Assembly (NCBI RefSeq): GCF_900156435.1
Contig: NZ_FTPQ01000003.1
Coordinates: 590,600 to 654,599 of the forward strand
Reading direction: 5' to 3'
Source of the DNA: Microbacterium sp. RU1D
GTDB lineage: Bacteria > Actinomycetota > Actinomycetes > Actinomycetales > Microbacteriaceae
Length of the DNA: 64,000 nt
Position numbers and translations under genes: made by a program. Under the pieces are notes generated by a model. It ran no database searches. It was not told the DNA's origin and was given only the letters and a program-made list of their open reading frames with translations. Positions 16,904 through 24,824 of the stretch are shown here, one piece after another (position 1 is the first letter of the stretch; each line of letters starts with the position of its first letter).

Positions 16904-17042
16904 CCTCTTCCACTCCGTTACCTCACCGTTATAGAGTGCTCGCACGGTGGTTGTTTTGCTGTGGCAGCCACCGACATGTGATTGCAGGACACTCTGGTGC
17001 AGGAAAGGGCCGGTCGGGATTCTCCGACCGGCCCTTCTTTTT
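16904..17042 (+). ncRNA. Candidate small RNA unit, copy 1 (promoter, stem, terminator)
   Basis: A self-contained transcription unit nearly identical to one at 17786-17930. A -10 box TATAGA is at 16930-16935, giving a predicted RNA start near 16942. A 9-bp stem pairs CGGTGGTTG (16945-16953) with CAGCCACCG (16965-16973). A strong intrinsic terminator has arms at 17005-17017 and 17024-17036, followed by CTTTTT. The unit is about 100 nt and has no useful open frame. Relative to copy 2 the stem differs at one base pair, G-C here and A-T there, a compensatory change that supports a functional RNA fold. I do not recognise the family. Confidence 0.72.
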
Positions 17043-17095
17043 CCGCCACGCCCGAAGACGCGGCCCGACCCTCTCGCTGGCGGGAGGATGGACGG

Positions 17096-17713
17096 GTGAA
17101 GGACGAAGAGCTGACGGAACCCGACGGACGGATCGTGCTCGTGCGGCACGGCGAGACGCAGTGGAGCCGCACCGGACGCCACACCGGTCTCACCGATATC
17201 CCGCTCACCGAGACAGGGGCCTACAAGGCGGAGCTGGCAGGCACCCTGCTCGCCACCCGTCGCTACGACCTCGTGCTCTCGAGCCCGTTGCAGCGCGCGG
17301 TCGAGACCGCTGATCGCGCCGGATATCCAGGGGCGCAGACCGACGCGCGACTGGTCGAGTGGGACTACGGCGCGTACGAGGGTCTCACCACTCCGGAGAT
17401 CGTCGCGCAGCTCGGACGGCCGTGGACGATCTGGGACGGGACGCCGGCGGGTGCGACCCCGGGCGAGTCGGTCGCGCAGGTCACGGCGCGCGCCGAGTCC
17501 CTGCTCGCGGAGCTGCGCCCGCGCGTTCAGGCCGGCGAGCAGATCCTGCTGTTCTCGCACGGCCATTTCCTCCGTGCCCTCGCGGGCACGTGGCTGGGCC
17601 TGACCGCCGCGGGCGGCCGCTACTTCGTGCTGGGCACGTCGGCGGTGAGCGAGCTCGGCTTCGAGCACGGCTCGGAGGTCATCACGCAGTGGAACCACGT
17701 TCGCGGACGGTGA
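17096..17713 (+). CDS. Histidine phosphatase (phosphoglycerate-mutase-like)
   Basis: A 205-residue histidine phosphatase superfamily enzyme. The catalytic block IVLVRHGETQWS has the phospho-accepting His18, and the second catalytic His lies in LLFSHGHFLRALAG near residue 156. DLVLSSPLQRAVETA and LVEWDYGAYEGLT are the other family motifs. The substrate is unknown: the family covers phosphatases and mutases, and the short size suggests a phosphatase. The GTG at 17096 was chosen because GGGAGG precedes it and an upstream frame would begin inside the small RNA terminator. The gene lies between the two small RNA copies. Confidence 0.88.
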   Translation: MKDEELTEPDGRIVLVRHGETQWSRTGRHTGLTDIPLTETGAYKAELAGTLLATRRYDLVLSSPLQRAVETADRAGYPGAQTDARLVEWDYGAYEGLTTPEIVAQLGRPWTIWDGTPAGATPGESVAQVTARAESLLAELRPRVQAGEQILLFSHGHFLRALAGTWLGLTAAGGRYFVLGTSAVSELGFEHGSEVITQWNHVRGR

Positions 17714-17785
17714 TCCCCTACGGGAGAGGGCGGACGGAACCCACAGGATGGTCTCGCGAAATCGGTCACGAAAATATAACGGCGA

Positions 17786-17930
17786 CCTCTTCCCCTCCGT
17801 TACCTCACCGTTATAGAGTGCTCGCACGGTAGTTGTTTTGCTGTGGCAGCTACCGACATGTGATTGCAGGACACTCTTGGTGCAGGGACAAGGGCCGGTC
17901 GGAAGCCTCTCCGACCGGCCCTTACTCTGC
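17786..17930 (+). ncRNA. Candidate small RNA unit, copy 2
   Basis: The second copy of the unit at 16904-17042. It has the -10 box TATAGA at 17812-17817, stem arms CGGTAGTTG (17827-17835) and CAGCTACCG (17847-17855), and a terminator stem with arms at 17890-17902 and 17911-17923. Over the first 93 or so bases the copies differ at only three positions, and two of those are the paired stem bases. Identity includes the promoter, so the whole unit was duplicated rather than just the transcript. The region between stem and terminator has small insertions, and the T-run is weaker here (CTTACTCT). Confidence 0.72.
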
Positions 17931-17988
17931 CCACAGTCATGACGTCGACGTCGTGTCCGCGGCATGCCGCTCCCTCTACGCTGAGTGC

Positions 17989-18420
17989 ATGACCGATCGA
18001 CGTCTCGCCGTGCAGGCCTGGGAGAGCCTCTTCCGCGCACAGCACGAGGTGTTCGAAGACATCCGGTCCGACTTCGAGGGCGAAGAACTCACCCAGGCCG
18101 AGTACGACGTGCTGCTCACGGTCACGCGCGCGCCGCGTATGACGGCTCGCCTGCGCGACGTCACGGGCAACATGCTCATCAGCCAGCCCAGCGTCTCGCG
18201 GCTGGTCGAGCGCATGGTGTCGCGGGGCCTTCTCACCAAATGCGCCGATCCGGAGGACGGTCGCGGATCACTCGTCACCGCGACGGAGAACGGCGCGGTG
18301 GTGTTCCGCCGGCTCGCCGCCGCGCACGGACGCTCGATCGCCCACCGCATGGCCCGCCTCACCGACGACGAGCTCGAGCAGCTGCGCGCCCTCACCGCGA
18401 AGCTCCGCGACGGCGCCTGA
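17989..18420 (+). CDS. MarR family transcriptional regulator
   Basis: A 143-residue winged-helix repressor-type protein. The recognition region reads ISQPSVSRLVERMVSRGLLTK (about residues 64-84), followed by the wing CADPEDGRGSLVTATENG, both typical of MarR. The ATG at 17989 gives the usual N-terminal dimer helix (RRLAVQAWESLFRAQHEV); in-frame extensions upstream run through the small RNA. The target and ligand are unknown. It is convergent with sdaA. Confidence 0.88.
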   Translation: MTDRRLAVQAWESLFRAQHEVFEDIRSDFEGEELTQAEYDVLLTVTRAPRMTARLRDVTGNMLISQPSVSRLVERMVSRGLLTKCADPEDGRGSLVTATENGAVVFRRLAAAHGRSIAHRMARLTDDELEQLRALTAKLRDGA

Positions 18421-18476
18421 CCGGTAGCGGCCGGACGCGGCGACCGCTCGGCGGTCGAGCCGTCACCGCCGGGTAC

Positions 18477-18501
18477 GGAGGCTTCGACGGGCTCAGCCTC
18501 C
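18477..18501. terminator. Repeat-derived hairpin between convergent genes
   Basis: GGAGGCT and AGCCTCC flank TCGACGGGCTC in a short perfect stem. This is one of the dispersed (G)GCTTCGACGGGCTCAGCC repeats, here placed between the convergent marR and sdaA stops, where it can serve as a bidirectional terminator. Confidence 0.6.
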
Positions 18502-18530
18502 TCCCTTCGAGCGGATGAGGACGACCACGC

Positions 18531-20027
18531 TCAGCACTCGATGACGTTGACCGCGAGGCCGCCCTCGCTGGTCTCCTTGTACTTCGTCGACATGTCGATG
18601 CCGGTCTGACGCATCGTCTCGACCACGGCATCCAGGGACACGTAGTGTGAACCGTCGCCGCGCAGGGCGAGGCGAGCGGCGGTGACCGCCGTCGACGCGG
18701 CGATCGCGTTGCGCTCGATGCACGGGATCTGCACGAGACCCCCGACCGGGTCGCACGTGAGGCCGAGGTGGTGCTCCATCGCGATCTCCGCGGCGTTCTC
18801 GATCTGCCGGTTCGTGCCGCCCATGACCGCCGTGAGCCCGCCGGCCGCCATCGCGCACGCCGATCCGACCTCGGCCTGGCATCCGCCCTCCGCGCCCGAG
18901 ATCGAGGCGTTCGCCTTGAACAGCGAGCCCAGCGCCGCGGCCGTCAGCAGGAAGCGCCGGATGCCGCGCCGGCGGTTCGCCTCGGCGACATCCTCGTCGT
19001 CCCAGTGCGCGACCTCGGACCGGGTCACCGCGTGCCCGTCGTACCCGAGCAGGGCGCTGCCCACGAGCTCGCCGTGCGGCGTGACGGCGTTGCCGACGCC
19101 GAGCCCCAAGTCGGCGAGGAACCGCCACCAGTACATCGCCACCGCCGGCAGAATCCCCGCCGCCCCGTTCGTGGGCGCGGTGACCACCCGTCCACCGGCG
19201 GCGTTCTCCTCGTTGACAGCGAGCGCGAACGCCCCGAGCCACTCCCCCGGGAGCTCCCGGTGCCCCTCGGCCTCGATGGCATCCAGCTGCCCGCGCATCA
19301 CGGCGGCCCGGCGCTTCACCTTCAAAATGCCGGGCAGCACGCCGTCGTTGTGCAGACCCGCGTCGACGCAGGCCGCCATCGCGTCCCAGATCCGGTCGAG
19401 GCCCGCGGCGATCTCCTCGTCGGAGCGCAGCGCCTCCTCATTCAGACGCGCCGCCTCCGCGATCGTGATGCCCCGCTCGTCGCACAGGGCGAGAAGCGTC
19501 GCGGCGTCGTCGAAGGCGAGCGGCATCGGCGCGGCCGTCACCGGAGCGGATTCGCCCTCGCGCCGGATGAAACCGCCGCCGACGGAGTAGAACGTCTCCT
19601 CGGCGAGAACGGCGCCGTCGTCATCGCGTGCGACGAGGGTCATGGCGTTGGGGTGGCCGGGCAGGCGCGTGCGCGGCTCGAGCGCGATGTCCGCCTTCGC
19701 GAACGGGATCTCGTGCGTGCCGGCGAGCGCCAGCGCGCGCCCGTCGGGCCAGTCCGACCACGCGCGGCGGACGGCATCCGGATCGACGGTCTCGGGCTCG
19801 AGGCCCTGCAGACCCGCGACGACGGCGTCGGGGGTGCCGTGCCCGATACCGGTCGCACCGAGCGAGCCGTAGAGGGCGCAGGAAACGGATGCCACCCGGT
19901 CCAGGTCTCCGGTGAACTGCAACCGTGCGGCGAAAGAATGTGCGGCCCTCATGGGGCCGACCGTGTGGGAGCTCGAGGGTCCGATCCCGATGGAGAACAG
20001 CTCGAACGCGGAGGTGTATGCGCTCAT
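18531..20027 (-). CDS. sdaA: L-serine ammonia-lyase, iron-sulfur type
   Basis: A 498-residue single-chain enzyme that converts L-serine to pyruvate and ammonia using a [4Fe-4S] cluster. The beta domain (about 1-155) starts [19 protein letters not shown]. The alpha domain includes [38 protein letters not shown] and [20 protein letters not shown]. Candidate cluster ligands are Cys383, Cys425 and Cys436, and the chain ends in the conserved NVIEC tail (Cys498). Residues about 304-357 are an insertion of roughly 40 residues absent from typical SdaA. The ATG start matches the family N-terminus. Confidence 0.93.
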   Translation of the reverse strand: MSAYTSAFELFSIGIGPSSSHTVGPMRAAHSFAARLQFTGDLDRVASVSCALYGSLGATGIGHGTPDAVVAGLQGLEPETVDPDAVRRAWSDWPDGRALALAGTHEIPFAKADIALEPRTRLPGHPNAMTLVARDDDGAVLAEETFYSVGGGFIRREGESAPVTAAPMPLAFDDAATLLALCDERGITIAEAARLNEEALRSDEEIAAGLDRIWDAMAACVDAGLHNDGVLPGILKVKRRAAVMRGQLDAIEAEGHRELPGEWLGAFALAVNEENAAGGRVVTAPTNGAAGILPAVAMYWWRFLADLGLGVGNAVTPHGELVGSALLGYDGHAVTRSEVAHWDDEDVAEANRRRGIRRFLLTAAALGSLFKANASISGAEGGCQAEVGSACAMAAGGLTAVMGGTNRQIENAAEIAMEHHLGLTCDPVGGLVQIPCIERNAIAASTAVTAARLALRGDGSHYVSLDAVVETMRQTGIDMSTKYKETSEGGLAVNVIEC

Positions 20028-20173
20028 CCCGCCAGCGTACGTCTCCGACTCGACACCCGCCGGTCATCGGCGCGCCACGCCCGGGATGCACGCTGTTCGG
20101 GGCTGATTAGACGTCTCCCGAGGTCGCGGCTATGCTGGACCACGGCCTGCGCGCCGTTTCGCGCGGAGGCCCT

Positions 20174-20246
20174 GCGCCCGTAGCTCAATGGATAGAGCAT
20201 CTGACTACGGATCAGAAGGTTAGGGGTTCGAGTCCCTTCGGGCGCA
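20174..20246 (+). tRNA. tRNA-Arg (anticodon ACG)
   Basis: A 73-nt cloverleaf read by eye. The acceptor stem is GCGCCCG pairing with CGGGCGC, then discriminator A. The D arm is GCTC...GAGC, the anticodon arm TCTGA-CTACGGA-TCAGA places ACG at 34-36, and the T arm is AGGGG-TTCGAGT-CCCTT. No CCA is encoded. It is single, with a terminator following, and no integrase or attachment duplication is seen. Confidence 0.95.
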
Positions 20247-20266
20247 CACTGTGTTGAGACAGTGAC

Positions 20267-20305
20267 AAGCCCCGGCTGAGAAGAAATTCTGAGCCGGGGC
20301 TTTTT
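20267..20305 (+). terminator. Intrinsic terminator of tRNA-Arg
   Basis: AAGCCCCGGCT and AGCCGGGGCTT form an 11-bp stem around a 14-base loop, and the stem runs into TTTTT on the plus strand, 20 bases after the tRNA. Confidence 0.9.
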
Positions 20306-20381
20306 CCATTGACGCGCCGGGGCTCCATGGAATCACCCCGGGAAGACCGCCCGGGACGCGTGCCACCGATGGGCAGACCGG

Positions 20382-20585
20382 TCAGGCGGATGCGTCGCGA
20401 TGGGCGGCGTCGGTGGCGACGGAGTTCAGCTGCAGGATCGCGATCGCTTCGTGCAGCGATCCGAGTGGGGCCTCGATGTCGTCGTAATGGTGGACGAACC
20501 CGTTCGCGTCGCGCGCACTCACCGAGACCAGCGCGTAGCCGGGTCGGGCGACTCGGGCCGAGCGTCCGAGACGTCGTCGCACCAT
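20382..20585 (-). CDS. Small protein of unknown function
   Basis: A 67-residue frame beginning MVRRRLGRSARVARPGYALV, with a plausible GGTGGAGG ribosome site close to the ATG. The pattern YALVSVSARDANGFVHHYDD looks like a beta hairpin and SLHEAIAILQLNS like a helix, so a small folded domain is possible. No family is recognised. It could be a spurious frame: support is only codon usage and the ribosome site. Confidence 0.45.
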   Translation of the reverse strand: MVRRRLGRSARVARPGYALVSVSARDANGFVHHYDDIEAPLGSLHEAIAILQLNSVATDAAHRDASA

Positions 20586-20686
20586 GGCCTCCACCTTCCG
20601 CTCGCGGCCGAGGCTACTCGGGGCACCGGCGCGGCAGCAGTCACCGCGCCGAGAATACGACGCGCCCGCACCACGCCGCGCGACGG

Positions 20687-21316
20687 TCAGGGGGTGGCCG
20701 ACTTCTTCTTCTTCGCCGCGGTCTTCTCGGACGCGGCCTCGTCGGCCTCATCACCGTCGGCGGCGGCCTTGTCTTTCGCCCGACGCTTCGCCTGGGAGGC
20801 GAGACGAGCGAGATCGACCATGCGCAGGGCGTCCATCCTCGCCTTGCGCATCTGCGCGTACTCGGGATCGGCGTCGGCGGTCATGCCCTCGACGTCGAGA
20901 CGCTGGCGGAGATTGGCCTCGACGTCGCCCCACGCGGCGATGCGCGCGTCCGCGACGAGGGTCTTCACGCGCTCCGGATCGTCGGCGAGGGCGCGCAACT
21001 CCTTCGCGACCCCGCGCGACTGCTTCGCGCGGCGACGCAGATTGCGGGTGTCGCGGTCGCGGTAGTCGTGCGTGCCCGAGGAGTCGGAGAACCGGCCCCA
21101 CGCGCGCTTGCGCTGGTGGGTCACGCGCTCGGCCGCCTGGTCCTGCTCGTCGGCGAGGGCGTGGAGGGTGGTGCGGGCGAAGTCCGCGAACAGCTCGCTC
21201 TCGAACTGCCCGCCGCGGGCGATCGTCTCGACCAGGATGCGATTGCGCACGGTCAGTCGCGCCGCGGCCGTCGCAATGGACAACCCTTCGGCGATGGCCT
21301 CTTTCGTGCGCCCCAC
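20687..21316 (-). CDS. Conserved-looking helical protein of unknown function
   Basis: A 209-residue soluble, almost entirely helical protein. Residues 1-170 alternate charged and aliphatic residues (FESELFADFARTTLHALADEQDQ, DRDTRNLRRRAKQSRGVAKELRALADDPER) with no signal or membrane span. The last 35 residues are acidic and then Lys-rich (KTAAKKKKSATP), a tail often seen in nucleic-acid-binding proteins. I do not recognise the family; an actinobacterial conserved hypothetical is likely. It is transcribed with, but separated by 100 bases from, the YdeI-like gene upstream. Confidence 0.75.
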   Translation of the reverse strand: MGRTKEAIAEGLSIATAAARLTVRNRILVETIARGGQFESELFADFARTTLHALADEQDQAAERVTHQRKRAWGRFSDSSGTHDYRDRDTRNLRRRAKQSRGVAKELRALADDPERVKTLVADARIAAWGDVEANLRQRLDVEGMTADADPEYAQMRKARMDALRMVDLARLASQAKRRAKDKAAADGDEADEAASEKTAAKKKKSATP

Positions 21317-21386
21317 GGGACCTCCCGCTCCAGGCTATCGCCCGGCGGCTCGCGCAGTGTCGAGCAGGCCGCCGCCGGAGCGCGAA

Positions 21387-21408
21387 CCGTCCCGACCGAA
21401 CGGGACGG
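21387..21408 (-). terminator. Hairpin after YdeI-like gene
   Basis: CCGTCCCG and CGGGACGG form an 8-bp stem with loop ACCGAA, located 9 bases past the stop of the minus-strand gene at 21417. Confidence 0.5.
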
Positions 21409-21416
21409 GGTCGACC

Positions 21417-21845
21417 TCAGGAGAGCTTGGACACGATGGACGCGACGCGACGCACGCGCGTGTCGGCGGCTTTCGCCGACTCCACGTTGACCACGTGCGC
21501 CTTGCGCGCGCTGGGGGCGAGGGCGTCGAACGCGGGTCGGACGCCGGCTTCCGCGAGGGCTGCCGCGAGGTCGTCGGGCACCTCGGTCGTGCGAGGCGCC
21601 GTGTCGAGGGTGAGCTCGACGCTGATGGCATCCCCGCCCGAAAGACCCGTCGCCTTGCGCTTGTCGGCGGAGAACGGGATGAGCGAACGGCCTCCCATCA
21701 CGCCGATCGTGCTCGAGTAGACGTACCCGTTGACGTCGACCGTGACGGCGGGGCGCTTGCCGCCACCCAGGGCCTCGACGATCTCGGGGGGCACCTCGAT
21801 GCCGGTGTTGTTCCCCATCTGCGACAGGGTCGTCTCGAAACGCAT
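21417..21845 (-). CDS. YdeI/OmdA family protein with DUF1905 domain
   Basis: A 142-residue protein with an N-terminal DUF1905 beta-barrel (MRFETTLSQMGNNTGIEVPPEIVEALG, then GYVYSSTIGVMGGRSLIPFSAD) and a C-terminal bacteriocin-protection YdeI/OmdA segment (LAAALAEAGVRPAFDALAPSARKAHVVNVESAKAADTRVRRVASIV). The family is widespread and lacks a firm biochemical role. The ATG at 21845 is the natural domain start. Confidence 0.87.
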   Translation of the reverse strand: MRFETTLSQMGNNTGIEVPPEIVEALGGGKRPAVTVDVNGYVYSSTIGVMGGRSLIPFSADKRKATGLSGGDAISVELTLDTAPRTTEVPDDLAAALAEAGVRPAFDALAPSARKAHVVNVESAKAADTRVRRVASIVSKLS

Positions 21846-22096
21846 GAGGGGAGTGTGGCAGAAACGCGGCTACGTGAACACTGCGGGAATTGCAATCCCC
21901 ATCGCGAGCGCGAGGGGGCGACCTATGGTCGACTTCGTTGCGGAGGGCCTCGGAGAGTACTCGGGGGCCTTCTGTCGTATCCGGGTTCTACCCGAACAGT
22001 CCCCTTGGACGCAAAGCCCAATCCGATCGATGCATTGTCTCCGAAGATGGGGAGAAGCGGCCGGACGGTCGCTGCCAACAATCTGGGAGGTTCATC

Positions 22097-22507
22097 ATGA
22101 GCTCGTCACCCAACCGCATCGTGGCCACCGTCTTCGGCGCTGTCTACCTGCTCGTCGGTCTGCTCGGCTTCGCCGTCACGGGCGGCGTCGGATTCATCTC
22201 GAGCGAGGGCGGTCTTCTCCTCGGCATCTTCGAGGTCAACCCGCTGCACAACATCGCGCACCTGTTGATCGGTGCCGCGCTGCTGGTCGCCGGTCTGTCG
22301 AATGCGCGTGCCGCCAAGGGCGTCAACACCACCGTCGGGGCGGTCTACCTGCTCCTCGGTATCGTCGGCTTCTTCCTCGTGGGTACCGCCGCCAACATCC
22401 TCGCGCTGAACACGGCCGACCACTTCCTGCACCTCGCCAGCGCGGTCGTGCTGCTGGGTGTCGGTCTCGGCACCGAGCGCAACGTCCCCCGCACCGCGGC
22501 GGTCTGA
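22097..22507 (+). CDS. DUF4383 membrane protein
   Basis: A 136-residue protein with four predicted membrane helices. The arrangement FGAVYLLVGLLGFAVTGG, NPLHNIAHLLIGAALLVAG, GAVYLLLGIVGFFLVG and NTADHFLHLASAVVLLGVGL, with conserved NxxHNIAHL and ADHFLHL motifs, is typical of DUF4383. The role is unknown. The ATG at 22097 was chosen for the GGGAGG site seven bases upstream. It is followed after two bases by a second membrane protein gene, suggesting a two-gene unit. Confidence 0.87.
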   Translation: MSSSPNRIVATVFGAVYLLVGLLGFAVTGGVGFISSEGGLLLGIFEVNPLHNIAHLLIGAALLVAGLSNARAAKGVNTTVGAVYLLLGIVGFFLVGTAANILALNTADHFLHLASAVVLLGVGLGTERNVPRTAAV

Positions 22508-22509
22508 GC

Positions 22510-23034
22510 ATGAACGCCGCGACCTTCGTGCGGTCGTGGCCCTCCGTATCCGCATGGGGGGCCGGACTTATCATCGCCGCCCTCGGCGCGGGTGCGATCG
22601 TCCGTCCCGATTCCGGGGTCCCCGCAGTGGTCCTCGGAATCGGGATGGTCGTCCTGGGCCTCGCCTCCCTCGCGTGGGGAGCCGCGGCCCTGTCGACGGG
22701 ACGCCTCGTCGTCCCCCGACTCGCCCTCGCTGGTGCCCTCGCGGCGCTCGCCCTCGCGACCGCCCTGATGTTCCTGGCGCCCGCGCACACCAGCATCATC
22801 GGCGTGGCCGCCGCTGCTGTCCTGCTCGTCGTGGTGGGCGCGACCTCCGCGGTGCACCTGCGCCGCCACGGTCAGCGCGCGACGCGCACCGCGCAGCCGA
22901 TGAGCGTCACGGGGCTGCTCGTCGCCGCGGCCGTCATCGCGGTGCTCGTCACCCCCGCCCTCGGTGCGACCCAGGATGCCGTCCTCCTCCGCGACGACGG
23001 CACCGTTCCCGTCGTGACTCACGAGGGTCACTGA
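22510..23034 (+). CDS. Four-helix membrane protein of unknown function
   Basis: A 174-residue protein with helices at about residues 14-32, 38-58, 67-87 and 93-112, then a cytosolic-looking RRHGQRATRTAQ turn and a fifth hydrophobic stretch (SVTGLLVAAAVIAVLVTPALG) leading to a short polar tail VLLRDDGTVPVVTHEGH. No family is recognised. The start overlaps the end of the upstream gene region closely (ATG two bases after TGA), so it is probably co-translated with the DUF4383 gene. Confidence 0.75.
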   Translation: MNAATFVRSWPSVSAWGAGLIIAALGAGAIVRPDSGVPAVVLGIGMVVLGLASLAWGAAALSTGRLVVPRLALAGALAALALATALMFLAPAHTSIIGVAAAAVLLVVVGATSAVHLRRHGQRATRTAQPMSVTGLLVAAAVIAVLVTPALGATQDAVLLRDDGTVPVVTHEGH

Positions 23035-23110
23035 TCCTCCCCCACCGGGAAGATCGTCCACGTCGAGCAACCCCCGCGCCCGTCCCCTCGGACGGTGGCA
23101 CGCTGGAAGG

Positions 23111-24043
23111 GTGAGCGACGCGACCTCCCCCTCCGTTCCCGGCTGGATCGCGACCCTGCGCGGCAGGATCCTCGTCGCGCTGGCGGGAGACCCGACCGGC
23201 ATGGCGCCCTACGTCCGGGCGATCGCCGACGGTGACGACACGGGGTACTTCGCCGAGAACGGCCCCGCGTGGACCGTCCACGCCGGAATGGGGACGCTGG
23301 TCGCCGGCATCCGGGCCCTCCTGCTGCAGGCGCTGCACCCCGGCGCGCTCGCCGGCGTGCACGACTGGTCGCGCTACCGCGAGGACCCGATCGGCCGCCT
23401 CACCGGCACCGTGCGCTGGGTCATCACCCTGACCTACGGCTCCCGGACCCAGGCGGATGCCGAGACCCGGCGCGTGGGACGGTTCCATCAGCGGGTGAAG
23501 GGCGAGTACACGGCCGGCGACGGCCGTGAGCGGGCCTACACCGCCGAGGCCGCCGATCTCGTGCGGTGGGTGCATCTGGCCTTCACGGACGCCTTCCTCG
23601 CCGGGCATGAGGTGTCGAGGAAGCCGATCCCCGGCGGCCCCGACGCCTACGTCGACGACTGGGCGACCGCGGGGCGGCTCATGCGGGTGGTCGATCCTCC
23701 CCGCACCCGCGCGGCGCTGCGCGCCGAGATCGACGGCTTCCATCAGCGCGGCGAGCTGCGCGGCGACGAGCGGGTGGCCGAGGTCGTGCGCTTCCTGCGG
23801 AAGCCTCCGTTCCCCGGCCTCATGGGGGTCTCCTACCGCGTGCTTTTCGCCGCCGCCGTGGCCACGATCCCGCGCCGATACCGCAAAATGCTCGGCGTGC
23901 GGCGATGGCCGCTCCCGGTGCTCGCACTGACGCGGGTCATCCTGCGTGTGACGGAGCGCGCGCTCGGCTCCGGGCCGCGGGCACAGGACATGGCGCGGCA
24001 GCGCCTCGCGCGGCTGGAGCGTGAGGGACGGGAGGCGGCGTGA
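23111..24043 (+). CDS. MpaB-like oxygenase family protein (DUF2236)
   Basis: A 310-residue member of the MpaB/latex-clearing-protein-like family, in which a heme b is bound by conserved His residues. The core motif LLLQALHPGALAGVHDWSRY (about residues 69-88) with RTQADAETRRVGRFHQRVKGEY after it is characteristic. A late C-terminal amphipathic region (PLPVLALTRVILRVTERALG) is present. Any substrate is unknown. It starts at GTG 23111, and its stop overlaps the DUF1992 gene by four bases. Confidence 0.88.
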   Translation: MSDATSPSVPGWIATLRGRILVALAGDPTGMAPYVRAIADGDDTGYFAENGPAWTVHAGMGTLVAGIRALLLQALHPGALAGVHDWSRYREDPIGRLTGTVRWVITLTYGSRTQADAETRRVGRFHQRVKGEYTAGDGRERAYTAEAADLVRWVHLAFTDAFLAGHEVSRKPIPGGPDAYVDDWATAGRLMRVVDPPRTRAALRAEIDGFHQRGELRGDERVAEVVRFLRKPPFPGLMGVSYRVLFAAAVATIPRRYRKMLGVRRWPLPVLALTRVILRVTERALGSGPRAQDMARQRLARLEREGREAA

Positions 24044-24603
24044 GCGACGACGCGCGGCAGGCCGCCGAGCGGTATCGCCTCGACCGCGAGTTGCGCGAGG
24101 CCGGACTCGCGCCCGAACCCGCGGAGTCGGCGGGACCGGCTCGAGGGTCGACGGCCGCTGAACGAGCGGCGTTCGTCGAGACCTCGATCCAGCAGGCGAT
24201 CCGCCGCGGCGAGTTCGACAACCTTCCCGGAGCGGGCAAGCCCCTCCCCGGCCTGGGCGCCTCGCACGACCCGGACTGGTGGATCCGCCGCAAGATCGAG
24301 ACCGAACAGCTGACGGGACTCGGTCCCCCCGCGCTCACCCTCCGGGTCGAGCACGCCGAGATGGCCGAACGCCTGGACGCCCTCGCGCGCGAACCCGAGG
24401 TGCGCGAGGCCGTCGAGGACTTCAACCGCCGAGTGATCGAGGCCCGGCGCCAGCTGCAGGGCGGCCCGCCGGTGGTGACGCCGACGGTGGACGTGGATGC
24501 CGTGGTGGCGGCGTGGAGCGAACGGCGCCGGGCACGCGAGGAGGCCTCTGCCGTAGCTGCTCCCCCGCGGCGGCGTCGGCGGTTGTTCCGGCGCGGACGG
24601 TGA
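24040..24603 (+). CDS. DUF1992 (DnaJ-C28-like) protein
   Basis: A 187-residue protein whose residues 45-105 form a DUF1992 domain: FVETSIQQAIRRGEFDNLPGAGKPLP followed by DPDWWIRRKIE, the signature shared with DNAJC28-type proteins. The rest is helical and charged, ending in a basic tail (RRRRRLFRRGR). There is no J domain. GTG start inside the GTGA overlap with the MpaB-like gene, so the pair is translationally coupled. Confidence 0.88.
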   Translation: MSDDARQAAERYRLDRELREAGLAPEPAESAGPARGSTAAERAAFVETSIQQAIRRGEFDNLPGAGKPLPGLGASHDPDWWIRRKIETEQLTGLGPPALTLRVEHAEMAERLDALAREPEVREAVEDFNRRVIEARRQLQGGPPVVTPTVDVDAVVAAWSERRRAREEASAVAAPPRRRRRLFRRGR

Positions 24604-24612
24604 GTCCCGGAC

Positions 24613-24801
24613 CGGTCGACGGGCTTGCGGACCTGGGTCGGGCGGATCCTGCGGCGCGAGGGGGCTGAGCCCGTCGAAGCCCCCGGGACCCGCGGGAGAC
24701 ACGACGACGCTGTGGTCCCGGCCCCTTCGACGGGCTCAGGAACCTGGGTTGGGTTGATCCTGCGGCACGAGGGGGCTGAGCCTGTCGAAGCCCCCGGAAC
24801 C
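24613..24801. repeat. Two direct copies of a 60-80 bp intergenic repeat
   Basis: The segment at about 24613-24690 recurs at 24722-24801 with scattered changes: (T)CGACGGGCT, then ACCTGGGT, GATCCTGCGGC, CGAGGGGGCTGAGCC and GTCGAAGCCCCCGG. Within it, GGCTGAGCCCGTCGAAGCC (24663-24681), CCTTCGACGGGCTCAGG (24724-24740) and GGCTGAGCCTGTCGAAGCC (24774-24792) can pair as hairpins. It lies between convergent genes and belongs to the dispersed repeat family seen at 9561, 18480 and 60091. Confidence 0.7.
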
Positions 24802-24824
24802 GGACGGAAGAAGCCGCCCGACGG

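Noticed and set aside
16904..17930. The duplicated unit as attachment sites of a mobile element
   Set aside because: The enclosed gene is an ordinary phosphatase, there is no integrase, and the units have promoters, terminators and a compensatory stem change, which favours an RNA role.
20174..20246. tRNA-Arg as an integration site of a genomic island
   Set aside because: No repeated 3' tRNA segment or integrase was found, and neighbouring genes have normal codon use.
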